The notes under the pieces are model-generated. The model was not told where the DNA came from. It worked only from the letters and a program-made list of their open reading frames with translations, and did no database searches. The position numbers and the translations under genes are program-made. A stretch of DNA of 64,000 bases from Palaemon carinicauda. Taxonomy: Eukaryota > Arthropoda > Malacostraca > Decapoda > Palaemonidae. The stretch covers positions 77,591,699 to 77,655,698 of the forward strand of contig NC_090745.1 of assembly GCF_036898095.1 (NCBI RefSeq), read 5' to 3'. Each line of letters starts with the position of its first letter. Position 1 is the first letter of the stretch. This document shows, piece after piece, positions 1 through 10,847 of the stretch.

Positions 1-1590
1 GAGATTGGATGGGATGAACAGGAATTCCTGAGTCCATCCCTTCTATACTAGAGACATGATGTCTGTTATCTCCTCTAGAGGTTCCTCGTATGGGGATACA
101 TATTGAGGTAGTTTCTTGATGACGCTCAAGATAAAGATGTCGATCTGCAGCTCGGGGACTTGTTCCCATCTGGGAGAGAATAGATCTGCGTCTGTGGACC
201 ATTCTAACTCTATCGGCTTGAGCCCGAGTAGAGCATCCCCTGTCACATTGCGGATCGATTGTACATGAACTGCTGATAGGTGCCATCCCTTTAGGTAAGG
301 GGTGGTTAACGTCACCTAAACTATATGAGACACTCTCTAGCCTTGTCGGTTCAAACGTCTCATCATCGCTTCGATGTCCCAGATCAGTCTGAGGAGGTCT
401 GATATGCGTGGAGATAGTTTCCCCACCCTTGACAGGACCAACATGGCCTTGGGGCTTTTGGCCTTTGACCATTGTTAGGGAAGCGATTAAGGAAAGACCG
501 ATATTGGTCTTTTTAGATCTCTTCGAGCATTTGATGCGTATCATCTCCAGACTCTTAGTGCATCTTTCAGCTGTGCTCTCAGCACTGGGTTTGTCACTAT
601 TGCAAACTGGAGAGAGTTCAGAACTCCTCCCTGTTAGCGTCTTGGAATCCTGACTGATTACCATAGTCTCTTGACCGACCCTGCGATCTCCTTTTACATC
701 CCCAAGGGAAAGGAGAGTTGGTGTGGCCACAGGTTTCAATGGTTTTTTAACCATTGAAGCCTTTGAGCTGGAGTGAATCGAGACTTCTTGAAGCTTATCT
801 TGCATCCCCGATGTTCCGGGAACCGGATCACTCCCTTGGATGCTCATAGACCAGCCACTTCAGGTGCTGCCCACCCCAGCCTTTCGTCCAGGTACATTGT
901 TGCCTGAACCATTTCTAGGCTTGGTTTTTGTGTGACTGCGTCTGCAAATCCCGTGAAGATACTTAGGACTGTGTTTAGTCCGACAAGTATCTTTCCTAGG
1001 ACATACGTTATCCTCTGTAACTTGAATCCTAGGTGGGAGGGGAGGGGGTGACTGACTGGAAGTAGCCAATAGACATCTTTCAGGTCTGACAAGACTGCGA
1101 ACACCCCTTTTTGAAACAAGGTCCTTATGTTCAGAAGGATTAACATTCTGAACTTGCTCTTTTATTTGAATTTGTTGAGTGGCGACAATTCCAGAATGAC
1201 TCTTGAGTTTTGGAGTCCTTCTCGTGAACACCAAACGGCCTTCCCTGGAATTGGTGGACTATACTTTCCTTACCGCCTCTATGCTCTAGAGCTCTAAGGT
1301 ATACTCTTCCAGGAGGGTTTTGGAGTGTAGGAAGAGTTGAGGAAATGATGGTGGAGGCATGTCTATTTTCCATCCTAGTCCCATCTTGATTAGGCCTTGG
1401 ACCCAAGGATCGAAGGTCTAGCGATCCTGAAGGAACCTCCCTCCTACAAGAAGCGTCTCTTTGCTTCGCCTGATCAGAAGGTTTACATATTCGACCGCTT
1501 GCCTGTGGCACCGCGGTGATTGTAACTGTGGGATGTTGTTGAACAACCCGAGGAACATTTCTAGACTTTTCTGTCTTCCTTTTAGGTTGG
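1..1590 (-). pseudogene. DIRS family A, decayed RT and RNase H (minus strand)
   Basis: Read on the minus strand, this stretch follows the pol region of a DIRS-type retrotransposon, matching the plus-strand copy at 5986-7574. The RT palm start reads LSDLKDVYWLLPVS near 1090, and the catalytic loop reads YLDERLGWAA near 890, where the family usually has YLDDW. The RNase H end reads RNVTGDALLGLKPIELEWS near 190-260, parallel to RNVTADALSRQKPIETEWS in the other copy. The frame changes several times, so it is a pseudogene. It lies downstream of the gag remnant on the same strand, the normal DIRS order. The recombinase would lie beyond base 1 of the window. Confidence 0.75.
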
Positions 1591-1594
1591 GGAC

Positions 1595-3113
1595 TCACAA
1601 CCGTGGAATACTCCTCTTTGTAAAGATGCTCCACTTTTGGAGAAGTCCTATGTTGTCCGTGGTGGCCTTCTTAATCACCTTTCTAACCACCTTGTTTGGA
1701 AAGAGGTGTCTACCCCAGATGTTGGAAGATATCAGCTTCCTGGTTTCGTGTTTCACTGTTGCGGCAGCGAACACAAACTCCCTACAGGCTCTCGTAGCCT
1801 TCATTAAGGCATAAAGGTCTTTTACTAAGGTGGACATATGCATTTTGGCCAAGACCATGAGCATGTCTGGGGTACTTTGATGGGCTGAACACAACTCTAT
1901 GCAGTTCTGTAGGGATAGGGAGGCTGTAAGACTTTCCTTTGTCTATTGCTCCTTACCCAAAAGAAACTCTGATAGTTTAGGGAGATTCTCGCTAAACTGT
2001 CGTCTAGCGACATCCGCATCTAGTCTTCCTACTGAATAGGTTAAGTGGACTTCCTTCCAATCCTTCTTTTGCCTGGGAAAAGCTAGTGACCGAGGCTTGC
2101 ACTCCTCAAGTGCAGGGCATGGTCTACCTGCCTCCACTGCCTTGGCAACAGATTTAAATGCCTTCCACGTAAAGGGGAATGATATTGAAGCAGGAGCAAG
2201 AAAGGAAGGGTGTCTGTTACTTAGTGTGAACACTTTCGACACCGAGTAACCCGCCTTTCTCAGGCTACTTGACAAGATAGCCGGTGTCTTATCATGGTCG
2301 AGAATCATAACCACCTTCAGTTCCGTTTCTTTTCTTGACGTTGGTTCATGTCTCAGTCGAATGAAGCAACTAGGGAAAGCGTCAAAGCTTGGCCAAAACT
2401 GGATTTCGTCCAAAGGAACAGCACCCATCTCCTCCGAGATGTAGAGTTTGCTGTTTAAAATCGGCATAAGCTCCGCAAACCTCCAGGGATTGGTTTTGGA
2501 GCATGTCGGAAGGTCTTGGTCTGTGGGTCGTTTGTATGACCCTTGGGGAGCGACAAGTGGATCTGCACAGAACTCTATCTCGAATTTTGCTTCCTCCTTT
2601 TCCTCTTGTTTGCAAAAGTTTTCTATTAGACCTTTCATATGGGCCCATAATTGGTCCATTTCATCTAATAAAGGTACCTGGTAGAGGGTGAAGATGTCGA
2701 TGTTAATGGCTCTAGAGCCGGCACAGACGGAAGCAATTCTAACACGACATTATCCACTTCTTCCCGTTGGGGCTTCCTATCCTACGTCCCAAGGGCTACC
2801 TGGCCCCAGGGAGGTGTGAATCGTGCCTGGGGCACCACTATTTCCTTAGTTGCTTTCGGGAATAGTAGGTTTATGCATCCTATCATTAGGTAGGTATGGT
2901 CCCGGAGAGATTTTCTGGAAACCTCTTACCCAGTTGCGTAGTTTGTTACGAGCTGCATCCCCGGACTCCATCAACTTGGGATTCTCGAAACCCTCGGACA
3001 TTAAGGTCCGACATACATTGCAAACTTGAGGGTTCCAATAATGCAGGGATTTGGAAATAATATTGCAGGGGGCATGAAACCTGCATGTATTATGACCATA
3101 AAAGTACTTACTC
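1595..3113 (-). pseudogene. DIRS family A, gag-like ORF remnant
   Basis: Three minus-strand segments form a broken Gag-like protein. The N-terminal part (about 3113-2880) has a Cys/His cluster, NTCRFHAPC, then HYWNPQVCNVCRTLM, then a stop. The middle part (2659-1943) is a 238-residue open stretch with no motif I recognise. The C-terminal part (1894-1595) reads MKATRACREFVFAAATVKHE and IWGRHLFPNKVVRKVIKKA, which I associate with Gag-like ORFs upstream of DIRS RTs. Its place directly upstream of the RT supports gag. The broken frames mean no functional protein. The Gag assignment rests on position and family memory. Confidence 0.55.
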
Positions 3114-3144
3114 TTGATATTGCAGAAGACTGCAACACGTCATC

Positions 3145-3160
3145 CTGTAAAGAAAGGAAA
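3145..3160 (-). promoter_or_regulatory. Candidate 3' splice site ahead of the gag remnant
   Basis: On the minus strand a pyrimidine tract (TTTCCTTTCTTTACAG) ends in AG about 30 bases before the conserved Cys/His gag segment. This fits a 3' splice acceptor joining an upstream leader to gag. No donor was identified, so its use is inference. Confidence 0.35.
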
Positions 3161-3249
3161 GCAGAATGAGTATACAATTGATTATCTCACTGATAAGCAA
3201 TATGTAAAAGTCATCTTTTAACTAAGATAGCTTAGGATAGTAAGCTAGA

Positions 3250-4110
3250 AAGGGATAGTGGGAGACACATACTTGTGTATCCCCTGCAAGCAAATGCTGT
3301 TACCTCCCCTCAGTATTAACTATAAGGAGGTCCTCTATCAAGGAACACTTAACGAAAGGGTTCTAACCCCTAGGGGTAGAAAAGTGTACAAGTCACTGCC
3401 CCTTTTTATTCTTTAACACTGTGGGGAAAGGATGACTGATTTCTAATCAGAGTATTGAAGGAATTCTATTCTTTCAATATAGGAACGGTCCCAGCAGAAG
3501 CCCGCACAAGGGTACCCAAAATATGTTAGAAACTAACTACTGTATAATCATACTATAGTTTTCAGTTTGCAGTATATACTATATTGCAAAATACCGACTA
3601 CTGTATAATTATATATAATGTAGTTCAACCAGTGTTCTGCCATTGTGGCAAGCATCTGACGGCACGGTCCAGCCAGCATGACGCCGACTGGACTAGGAAA
3701 TATAAAAGACATATATTTCTGTATCCTACCCAGCCCATTTGCTGTGACCTTCCCTTACATTATTAAAATCATAGTGTTTCTTGATCAGGGTTCTAGCCTC
3801 TTAGGGTTAACAGTGTAATACCATCAGCCCTTTAAAATATTTAATATTGTAGTGCAATATGAAAACTGATTTCTAATCAGAATATTTAAGGAATTCTATT
3901 CTTTCAATATAGGATTCGTCTCAGGAAACACCCGGGCAAGGATACCCAAGATATATTGGGTAATAATTACTTGTATAATATATACAATAGTTTTTCTATC
4001 TGCAGTATATCCTTTACTGCAAATATACTGACTACCTGTATGAACATATACTGTAATTCATGTGCCGGCATAGCCAGTCCCTGCCAGCGCAGCCAGCATG
4101 CTAGCTAAAA
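3250..4110. repeat. Diverged tandem duplication, period about 440 bp
   Basis: Two units lie head to tail. Shared blocks include ACTGATTTCTAATCAG at about 3432 and 3867, GGAATTCTATTCTTTCAATA after each, and GACTACTGTATAATTA / GACTACCTGTATGAACA near the unit ends. Both units also share the order of a GTATCCC/GTATCCT block, a TTGCTGTG block and CCAGCCAGCATG. The offset is about 435-445 bp. No coding potential was found. Divergence suggests an old duplication. Confidence 0.7.
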
Positions 4111-4229
4111 GAGAGAGAGACGGCATGGAGTGAAGGCTGCCTTATTACTGTGTATGTATACACCAATTAAGGATGTAAATGTCTAATTTACTGCCTTTCT
4201 CCAGAAAGAAGGTTCAAATGGAAGGTGAG

Positions 4230-4970
4230 ATTGTAACATTCAGGCTTCCATTCAGTCACAAGTACCATCGGCGGCAAGGTCCGGTCGGCACATAGCCGAC
4301 AGCCTAGCACCCGGCAGCACTGGTACAGTCGGCATAATGCCGGCTGAGTCAGCACCTATCTGTGCTGGTCTGGCCGTATACCCCGGCAACAGAACTTGTG
4401 GCCAGCAGTCCAAGGGAGGACTGAAGAATCTTGCTGACAGAAGGGACTTCCCACCAACAGCCATCATGGCTGCCGGCAGCCGTCATAGCCACCGACAGTT
4501 TGTATAAAACATGGCCGCCGGCAGTTGTCATGGCTGCCAGCTGCCGGCATAGCCGCAGGCAGTCGGACAACAGCTGTAGCGTAGGAGGTTGCAGGACGAC
4601 GGATCAAAGAAAGACAATGGCTCGGCCATCACAAAAGAACATGAGGGAAAAGGGTCTTGTATGAGGTGTGGAAAGAGCCGGCAAGGTTGCCGGGCCTACA
4701 GTTAAGGAGACAGCAGCATTGCCGCCTTCTCTCAACAAGGGAGAAACAGAGTTCCAGTGCCGGCGCCATCCTAGGCCTCAGAAGAAGAACTATTCTTCAG
4801 CCTAGGGTCTGCGAGTACTGGATTAGTCTACTAGACCACAGGGAGAAGGTGGTGGCATCATACAACCACTTCAGGTGCGGCCTAGGGAGGGCTAGCCTCC
4901 TATGTCGGCAGCCTAGCTGGCAGGGGAATGTCTATTCACCATGCCGGTCGACTGTCGGCACAAGATGAGG
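4230..4970. repeat. GC-rich region with imperfect GCCGGC(A)-core repeats
   Basis: The core GCCGGC recurs at about 4340, 4473, 4517, 4543, 4679 and 4761, in variants such as CTGCCGGCAGCC and GCCGCCGGCAG. The surrounding sequence is AT-rich, so the composition change is abrupt. Short open frames on both strands follow from the repeat and are not good gene candidates. It may be an untranslated or gag-proximal part of a retroelement, but nothing diagnostic was seen. Confidence 0.5.
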
Positions 4971-5690
4971 TTCTGACCGAATCCCAAAACCTGCTATCTT
5001 CGGTTAAGGGAAGGGACAGAAAACCCTAGGCTAGACATGCCTGAATGAAAACTCGAGGCCCGACCCACTAGGGTTGTAGCCTAAGGCTACACTCGGAGGG
5101 AAAGAGAGATTACCCTTAAATCTCCACTAGAGATGAATATCGGTTTTATAAAAGTTCCAGGAGATATAAATCTCCGTTGAATTGATAAACCAATACACGA
5201 GGGTAACTGGGGAAATGACGAAAATATTCTATATTGCCTAGGTAAGGTTACCTAGGCAAGACGAGATCTTGGTTACCTAAATCACCGAAACACTGATATA
5301 TACGATCGACATAGAAAAAGGAAAATTATGCATATAAGTATCATAATTAAATAATTAATGCTATTTTAACCGGGCATGTCGTTCTACTAACTAAATAACA
5401 CATGCCTAATGAATGACAGCGCCCATGGTGGCTCCGGTAACAGGCCTAGCTCATAATCACAATAAATTACTCTAATTTCACTGTGAGACAGGAGCTAAAT
5501 TACACACATTGTAAAGAATCAATACTCAACTTTCCAGAGGCAAAAGAAGGTGGAGATTGCATAATAATCCTTGAAAATCGACCGAAAAGGTCAGATCAAC
5601 AGGGAAAACCACCGTGTGAAATCGCTACAGACTTAGGAATGTCCGCCATCTTGGTTATGGCTCTGTTGTGATACTCAATAGTAGTATGGG
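4971..5690. other. No gene seen; contains short perfect palindromes
   Basis: I find no convincing coding frame. A perfect inverted repeat lies at 5235-5258 (arms TGCCTAGGTAA and TTACCTAGGCA, 2 nt loop). A smaller stem, GGAGAT-ATAA-ATCTCC, lies near 5159. The sequence is otherwise unremarkable. Confidence 0.5.
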
Positions 5691-5985
5691 AACTAGGGTT
5701 ACCTCGATAAAGCTCCCCTTCTAATTCTGCCACTTTCCCCCTCGAAGCGTAAACGCTATTCGGGGCTCAGATTGCTATGTGGCGTGTCAAGAATACGTCC
5801 CCTGATATGCAGTATCCTTGAGAGAAATTTAAGGATATTCCCGCCAGGAGTTAGAATTCTGGAGACCTAAAGGTAAAATTCTCTGGGAATATCACTGTAG
5901 TACATATATCCCTTAGGAAGCTACTAATAGAAACTTCCATCAGGACGACATAGCTTGAGCCCAAAAAGGTAATAAGCAAAACGAA
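5691..5985 (+). repeat. Interspersed repeat, copy 1 (matches 19398-19712)
   Basis: This segment aligns along its length with 19398-19712. Shared blocks include CTATTCGGGG, CAGGAGTTAGAATTCTGGAG, TATCACTGTAG, ATCCCTTAG and CTTCCATCAGGAC. It ends where family A DIRS RT sequence begins, so it marks a junction between repeats. It has no coding capacity. Confidence 0.75.
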
Positions 5986-7574
5986 GTCCATCAAATTCAA
6001 GGGAAGGCTGTTTTGTGTTCCCAAGAAGGACTCGGACAAACTCAGAGTCATTCTAGACTCGTCTCCACTCAACAAGTTTATCGAGAACAAGAAGTTCCGG
6101 ATGCTTATCCTGCAACACACAAGGACCCTGTTACCAAAAGGGGCGTACACAGTCTTGATAGTCCTGACGGATGTTTATTGGCACCTATGATCCTAGGTAG
6201 GATCATCCTACTTAGGCTTCAGGCTACAGAAGACAAAATATGCCTTCACAGCCATGCCCTTCGGGCTAAACATAGCCCCAAGGATATTCACAAAACTTGC
6301 GGACACAGTCGTCCAACAGCTGCGCTTAGATGGCATTCAGGGAGCGGCATACCTGGACAACTGGATGGTGTGGGCAGCATCCAAGACAGCTTGTCTGCAG
6401 GCAGCCACAAAGGTGATTCAGTTCCTAGAACACCTGGGCTCTAAGATCAACCTCAAGAAGTCTCGCCGCTCTCCAGCTCAGGAGTTTCAATGGTTAGGAA
6501 TCCATTGGAACTTGCAGTCACATCGTCTCTCCATTCCACCGAAGAAGTGGAGAGAGAGAACTGGATCTGTCAAGAGAGTACTGAAACTCTAGAAGATTTC
6601 AAGATGCCAATAGGAAAGAGTACTGGGCTCTCTCCAGTTTGCAGCAGTGACAGACCCAGTGCTAAAAGCACAACTAAAAGATGCGTCAGGAGTCTGGAGA
6701 AGATACGCATCAAACGCTCGAAGAGATTAACAAAGATTGACACCAACCCTACTGCGAACGCTCCTAAGGCTGTGGTCAACGGTCAAGAGCCTGACAAGAA
6801 CAATTCCCTTACAACCACCTCAACCTTCAGTGGTAATTCACATGGATGCCTCACCGGAAGGATGGGGAGGCCATTCCCATCAAAGGAAAGTGCAAGGGAA
6901 TTGGTCGCACCAGTTCAAGACCTTTCACATCAACATCCTGGAAGCCATGGCAGTCTTCCTAATGTTGAAGAAACTATCCTCTCGTAGATCAGCCCACATG
7001 AGACTGGTATTGGACAGCGAGGTAATAGTGAAATGTCTAAACCGACAATGCTTGAGATCACCTCACATCAATCACGTGATGTTAGCCATCTTTCGACCGG
7101 CAAGAAAGAAGAGATGGCACTTATTAGCAGTTCACCTGCAAGGGTTCCGCAATGTGACGGCGGATGCTCTATCCAGGCAAAAGCCGATAGAGACAGAATG
7201 GTCCCTAGATAGAGACAGAATGGTCCCTAGATGCAGACTCATTCTCCTTCATCTTGGGAAAAGTCCCAGAACTGCAGATTGACCTTTTCGCAACGAGCGA
7301 CAACAAGAAACTACTTTGATATATAGCCCCTTACAAGGATCCTCGGGCAGAAGCGATGGACGCCATGTCCCTCGATTGTAACATATGGAATCACATCCAT
7401 CTGTTCCCACCAACCAACCTCCTGCTGAAGGTCCTCATCAAGCTGAGATCCTTCAGAGGAACAGCAGCAGTAGTGGCTCCCAAATAGCCCAGAAGCAATT
7501 GGTTCCCTCTAGTTCTACTCGAGTTGAAAATGAAGCTGTTTCCTCTACCGAACCCAGTTCTATTCCAACTGGTT
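5986..7574 (+). pseudogene. DIRS family A RT-RNase H, plus-strand copy
   Basis: This is a reverse transcriptase plus RNase H of the DIRS class. RT begins GRLFCVPKKDSDKLRVILDS near 6003, continues with LTDVYWHL near 6155 and MPFGLNIAPRIFTKLADTVV from 6254. The catalytic box at 6350 reads YLDNW: the second Asp of YLDD is Asn, which should abolish polymerase activity. The RNase H acidic residues are visible in MDASPEGWGGH, INILEAMAV, RLVLDSEV and NVTADALSR (6840-7175). A conserved post-RNase H segment reads QIDLFATSDNKKLL near 7273 and LFPPTNLLLKVL near 7400. Frame changes near 6180, 6240 and 6700, and a stop at 7317, make it a pseudogene. A LINE interrupts it at 7575. Confidence 0.85.
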
Positions 7575-8296
7575 CTGCCGAACTGTATGGCATATTAACC
7601 GCTATTGAGAAAATAGCGTTGGAGAAGGAGGGTAATTTTACAATTTTTAGTGATGCAAGGAGTGTCCTTCAAGCTATGGAAGTTTTTAATTCTAATAACC
7701 CTCTAGTTTTAAAGATTTTAGAATGGCTTTTCATTATTGGACGGAGAGGTATAACAGTTCAATTTTGTTGGGTTCCAGCACATGTAGGTGTGTCCGGGAA
7801 TGAGAAGGCAGATTCACTGGCTAAGGAGGCTGCATCAGAGTTGCTGCCAAGAAGGTATCCCATTCCCTGTGATGATTTCTTACCTGACATCAAGAAATTG
7901 GTTTGCAATAAATGGCAACAGCAATGGGATAGTCAAGATGGCAATAAAATGCGAGAGATAACAAATGACATATCTCCTTGGAGGTATAATATGATGCCCC
8001 GAAAATGGGAGACGTCTCTTTGTCGTCTCCGTATTGGTCACACTCGGTTGACACACGAGTTTCTGCTGAAGGGCCAACAGCAACCGTATTGTGACGACTG
8101 TGTAGTACCTCTAACAGTAAGGCATTTGTTGACCGAATGCCCCAATTATAACAACTTAAGGAATAAATATTTGTTTGATGCTCGAGGTGAGGGTGGCAGG
8201 TTCATCCTTGCCAAGATTCTTGGAAATGATGTGTCCTACCATGCAAGTGGCATTTTTAGATTTATTTCAGAAGCAGGTCTTCTGAAAAATATTTAA
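7385..8296 (+). pseudogene. Chimeric open frame: DIRS flank fused to LINE RNase H and zinc finger
   Basis: A 303-codon open frame crosses the DIRS/LINE junction at 7574/7575. Its first about 60 codons read DIRS sequence in an apparently non-native frame (PTNQPPAEGPHQAEILQRNS). The rest is the native LINE frame: AELYGILTAIEKIA, FTIFSDARSVLQAM, FCWVPAHVGVSGNEKADSLA, and a C-terminal motif YCDDCVVPLTVRHLLTECP (C-x2-C-x7-H-x4-C). The RNase H Asp in FSDARS is kept, and so is the Trp of WVPAH; both are altered in the full-length copy. It is an accident of insertion, with no sign of selection for a fusion. Confidence 0.6.
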
Positions 8297-8456
8297 CTTT
8301 TATGACATTCAATTTTTATGATTTTAATTGAATACTCTTTTATTTTTTATTTTATTTTATCTTTTATTTTTGTATACATAAATTAAATGTTACCGGCGTC
8401 AATGACCTCAGATGTCAGGATGCCTGAAAACTTTAAATCAATCAATCAATCAATCA
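7575..8456 (+). mobile_element. 5'-truncated LINE (family L1), nested in the DIRS copy
   Basis: This is the 3' end of the LINE family whose full copy lies at 45901-52452. The match starts at CTGCCGAACTGTATGGCATA (compare 51595) and ends in a 3' tail of AATC repeats. By eye the two copies are nearly identical through the coding part and 3' UTR, so this is a young insertion. DIRS sequence stops at 7574 and resumes at 8457. No clear target-site duplication is visible. 'L1' is a label for this window only; the RNase H and C-terminal CCHC place it in the I/Nimb/LOA-like group of non-LTR elements. Confidence 0.9.
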
Positions 8457-8993
8457 GAAGTCGACTGTCTACGCTTCATCCTTGAAACCAAAAACCTACA
8501 TCTAATGATTTTCTTATCTTAGCAGCCAAGAAAAGGTTTGGGATCTCAAAAGACAACATCGACTTTATAGAAGAATTCAAGTCAAAGTCAACTAGAAGGC
8601 AATACGAATCGTCTTGGAAGAAGTGGGTTTCTTTCGTTAAAATAATGAAACTGGCAGAAATTTCAATAGATTTCTTCCTCTCCTTCTTCATCTACCTTCA
8701 TGAACAAGGCCTAGCTTCCACCACAATAACTGCGTGTAAGTCAGCTTTGACGAGACCTCTTCTGTACGCCTTTCAGGTGGATCTTTCAAGCGAAATCTTC
8801 AATAAGATTCCGAAAGCATGCGCTAGACTCAAACCAGCAAACCCTCGGAAGCCCATATTATGGTCTTTGGAGTCTTCTATAAACATTATGCGAAGCAAGT
8901 GCACGAGATGAAACACTTTGTGGTGGTGGCAGGTAGTGTTATAAAACCTGTCGTCTAGTGCTACGATGAACAGTGAACTGTTTTGGGACTTAA
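8457..8993 (+). pseudogene. DIRS family A tyrosine recombinase, N-terminal half
   Basis: After the nested LINE the DIRS copy resumes with a recombinase N-terminal domain: LAAKIRK-like sequence in the frame ending LSAAKKRFGISKDNIDF, then KSTRRQYESSWKKWVSF and LASTTITACKSALTRPLLYA (to about 8870). This core-binding half parallels TSTIRVYQSKWKVFRAWCKA in family B. The catalytic half with R, HxxR and Tyr is not present. Sequence after about 8890 is 3' flank of unclear identity, and the pogo-like element starts at 8994. Confidence 0.7.
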
Positions 8994-9022
8994 CAGTGGG
9001 GTAGAGGTACCAATATGTACTC
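8994..9022 (+). repeat. Left terminal inverted repeat of pogo-like element
   Basis: It starts CAG and contains GTACCAATATGTAC. It pairs with 11803-11830 in inverse orientation. TA lies just upstream at 8991-8992, with one extra A before CAG. Confidence 0.7.
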
Positions 9023-9574
9023 ATCAGTCCAATATGTACGCATTTGGCATTTAAAAATGTCTGCACAGGAAAAGGCAGCACTTTATCTTTAAATTTTTGT
9101 CTCATATTAATCCCCCACCATTATTCTATATATAGGCAAGTTTCTAGGCTCTGCTTTATAATGGACCAGTTACTAAAACAAAATTGAAGAAATTGTGAAA
9201 AAATACACAATTTCTTAATGAAAATGTAAGGTTTCTCATGTCATGTTCTTATACTATGGTTCATTTGCATGTATTATATTTGGCTTTTTTTTGGTTTGCA
9301 TGTTGATTTTGTGACTACGGCCATATGAAACAAGCTTCAAAACTCTAATAAAATAGAAAATATTAGGGGGAATAAGGGTGCGTACCTACTAGACAAGAGC
9401 AAGACACACATGCCCAATATGTACTCAAAAATAATAATGCCTGCAAGGGAGTCCTAAACCACAAAACACAACAATCCAAAACTATCTCTACAGCTAGAGA
9501 GACTATGGGCCAATGTTCCATGAAAACCATGGGAGTAAAATCCAAGTCAATCTACCCCATGACCGGTCCAAATT

Positions 9575-9636
9575 GTACGCAGTGTGTGATGTCCTATATG
9601 TACGGGTGTACATATAGGGCACCACACACTGCGTAC
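9575..9636. repeat. Long near-perfect palindrome
   Basis: The left arm (9575-9603) and right arm (9608-9636) are 29 nt each with only two mismatches, separated by a 4 nt loop (GGGT). Arms start GTACGCAGTGTGTG and carry TATATGTAC at the inner end. Similarity extends outward (ATGACC on the left, GGTCAT on the right). It may be an inverted pair of transposon ends or a foldback inside the element. Confidence 0.85.
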
Positions 9637-9711
9637 CTATTGGTCATCTGATTTTTTAATCATAAAAGACATTAATTTCTTTTTCTTTTTCTTCAGATAG
9701 AATAATACATT

Positions 9712-9839
9712 ATGAGTAAACTAAGCATAGATAAAACCAATGTGACTAAACCAAGTCAAAATCAGAAAATGAAAAGGAAGTTGGTACAAAAGAAATATGA
9801 TCCGGCTATAATTGCAGATGCTTTAAATGATATAAACAA
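9712..9839 (+). pseudogene. N-terminal exon, possible HTH (psq/CENP-B-type)
   Basis: An AG acceptor preceded by a strong pyrimidine tract ends at 9696. An ATG follows at 9712, and the exon ends at a GTAAGT donor at 9840. It encodes about 43 residues. The last part, KKYDPAIIADALNDINK, resembles the start of the pipsqueak/CENP-B N-terminal helix-turn-helix of pogo-type transposases. Only the first helix is in this exon, so the assignment is tentative. It sits inside the inverted repeats of 8994-11830. Confidence 0.45.
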
Positions 9840-10020
9840 GTAAGTTAAGTAGAAAACATTATTGTAGCCCCTTTGATTTACTTAAATAAAGTTATATAAT
9901 TCAATAATTACTACTGTAGTGCTCTTTTCAAGAATATGTTACTTCTTTGTTTTTGTTTTTATGGGCAACTTAACAGCATTTGCTTTATGCGGGTAACATC
10001 TTCCTCCTTGTCTAAACTTA

Positions 10021-10066
10021 GTAGGTTGGCCAGGGCACCAGCCGCTTGTTGAAATATTACCGCTAG
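10021..10066 (-). repeat. Fragment of interspersed repeat (cf. 60437-60458)
   Basis: The segment GTAGGTTGGCCAGGGCACCA ... ATTACCGCTAG includes, in reverse complement, the end of the interspersed repeat at 59883-60458 (CTAGCGGTAGTTTCTCAAC). The overlap is only about 19 nt with a few mismatches. The identity of the remaining bases rests on my memory of the repeat in decapods. Confidence 0.45.
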
Positions 10067-10847
10067 GGCCAAAGGTGATAAGAAATGTGATGGACAGAGT
10101 GTATTCCATATCATCACTGAAAATGGTTGAGGAATTTAAAAAAATAAAAGACGCAAAAGAAAAGAAAGAATCGTGCAAAAAAACAATGAAACCAATAGGC
10201 AGGAAAGGTTCAAGAACACAAAGAAATAAGAAAAAAGTACAAACAGATAGTACAGATGATGAAGAGAGAGAACCACCAAAGTCAGCAAGTACGAAAGATT
10301 CTCTAACAAAGCAAAAGAGGAAACGAGTAGAAAAATTACAAGTGATGAAGATGCTATGCTTGAAGACGAAGGACTCACTGGGGATAGTAAAGCAGAAGCA
10401 GGCCCTTCCTATGCTAGTAAAGCAAGTGATTCATCAAATGATGAAGTCATGAGTTTGCATGATAGTTCAGATGAGAGCTTAGATTATGGAAGCGACAAAT
10501 TTGCTTTTGGCATTACCCTTGAGAAACCTAAAGTAGATTCTTGGGTTGGAGTGAAAGTAGAGAAAGCCGTTTCATCTATCAAAGGTAGAAAGATGACCCC
10601 GTTTAAGGTCTACATTGCCAGAGTCTTAAAGGTCGATGAAGGTGGATATGAAGTGTCATTTCTGAAAGAAAAAAGTGATGGCTTCTACATAATGCCAGAA
10701 ATTGAAGAAGTGTCCTATCCACATCATCGAGATGAGATAGTTGTTCTAGAAAACCCAGAACAAGTATATAGAAATCGTGTATATGGGTTTTCATTTCCAT
10801 CTAATATAAAAAAAATACTCATCTCACACCTAGCACAATTAAAATGA
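10066..10847 (+). pseudogene. C-terminal exon of pogo-like transposon protein, frameshifted
   Basis: The coding frame runs VIRNVMDRVYSISSLKMVEE near 10075 into a Lys-rich region. It changes frame between about 10320 and 10350, then continues in the frame of EDEGLTGDSKAEAGPSYASK to a stop at 10847. The middle is acidic and Ser-rich. The end reads TPFKVYIARVLKVDEGGYEV and GFYIMPEIEEVSYPHHRDEI, the kind of small beta-rich C-terminal domain I associate with pogo/jerky-like proteins in arthropods. No DDE/D residues are present upstream; that part is missing. Confidence 0.5.
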
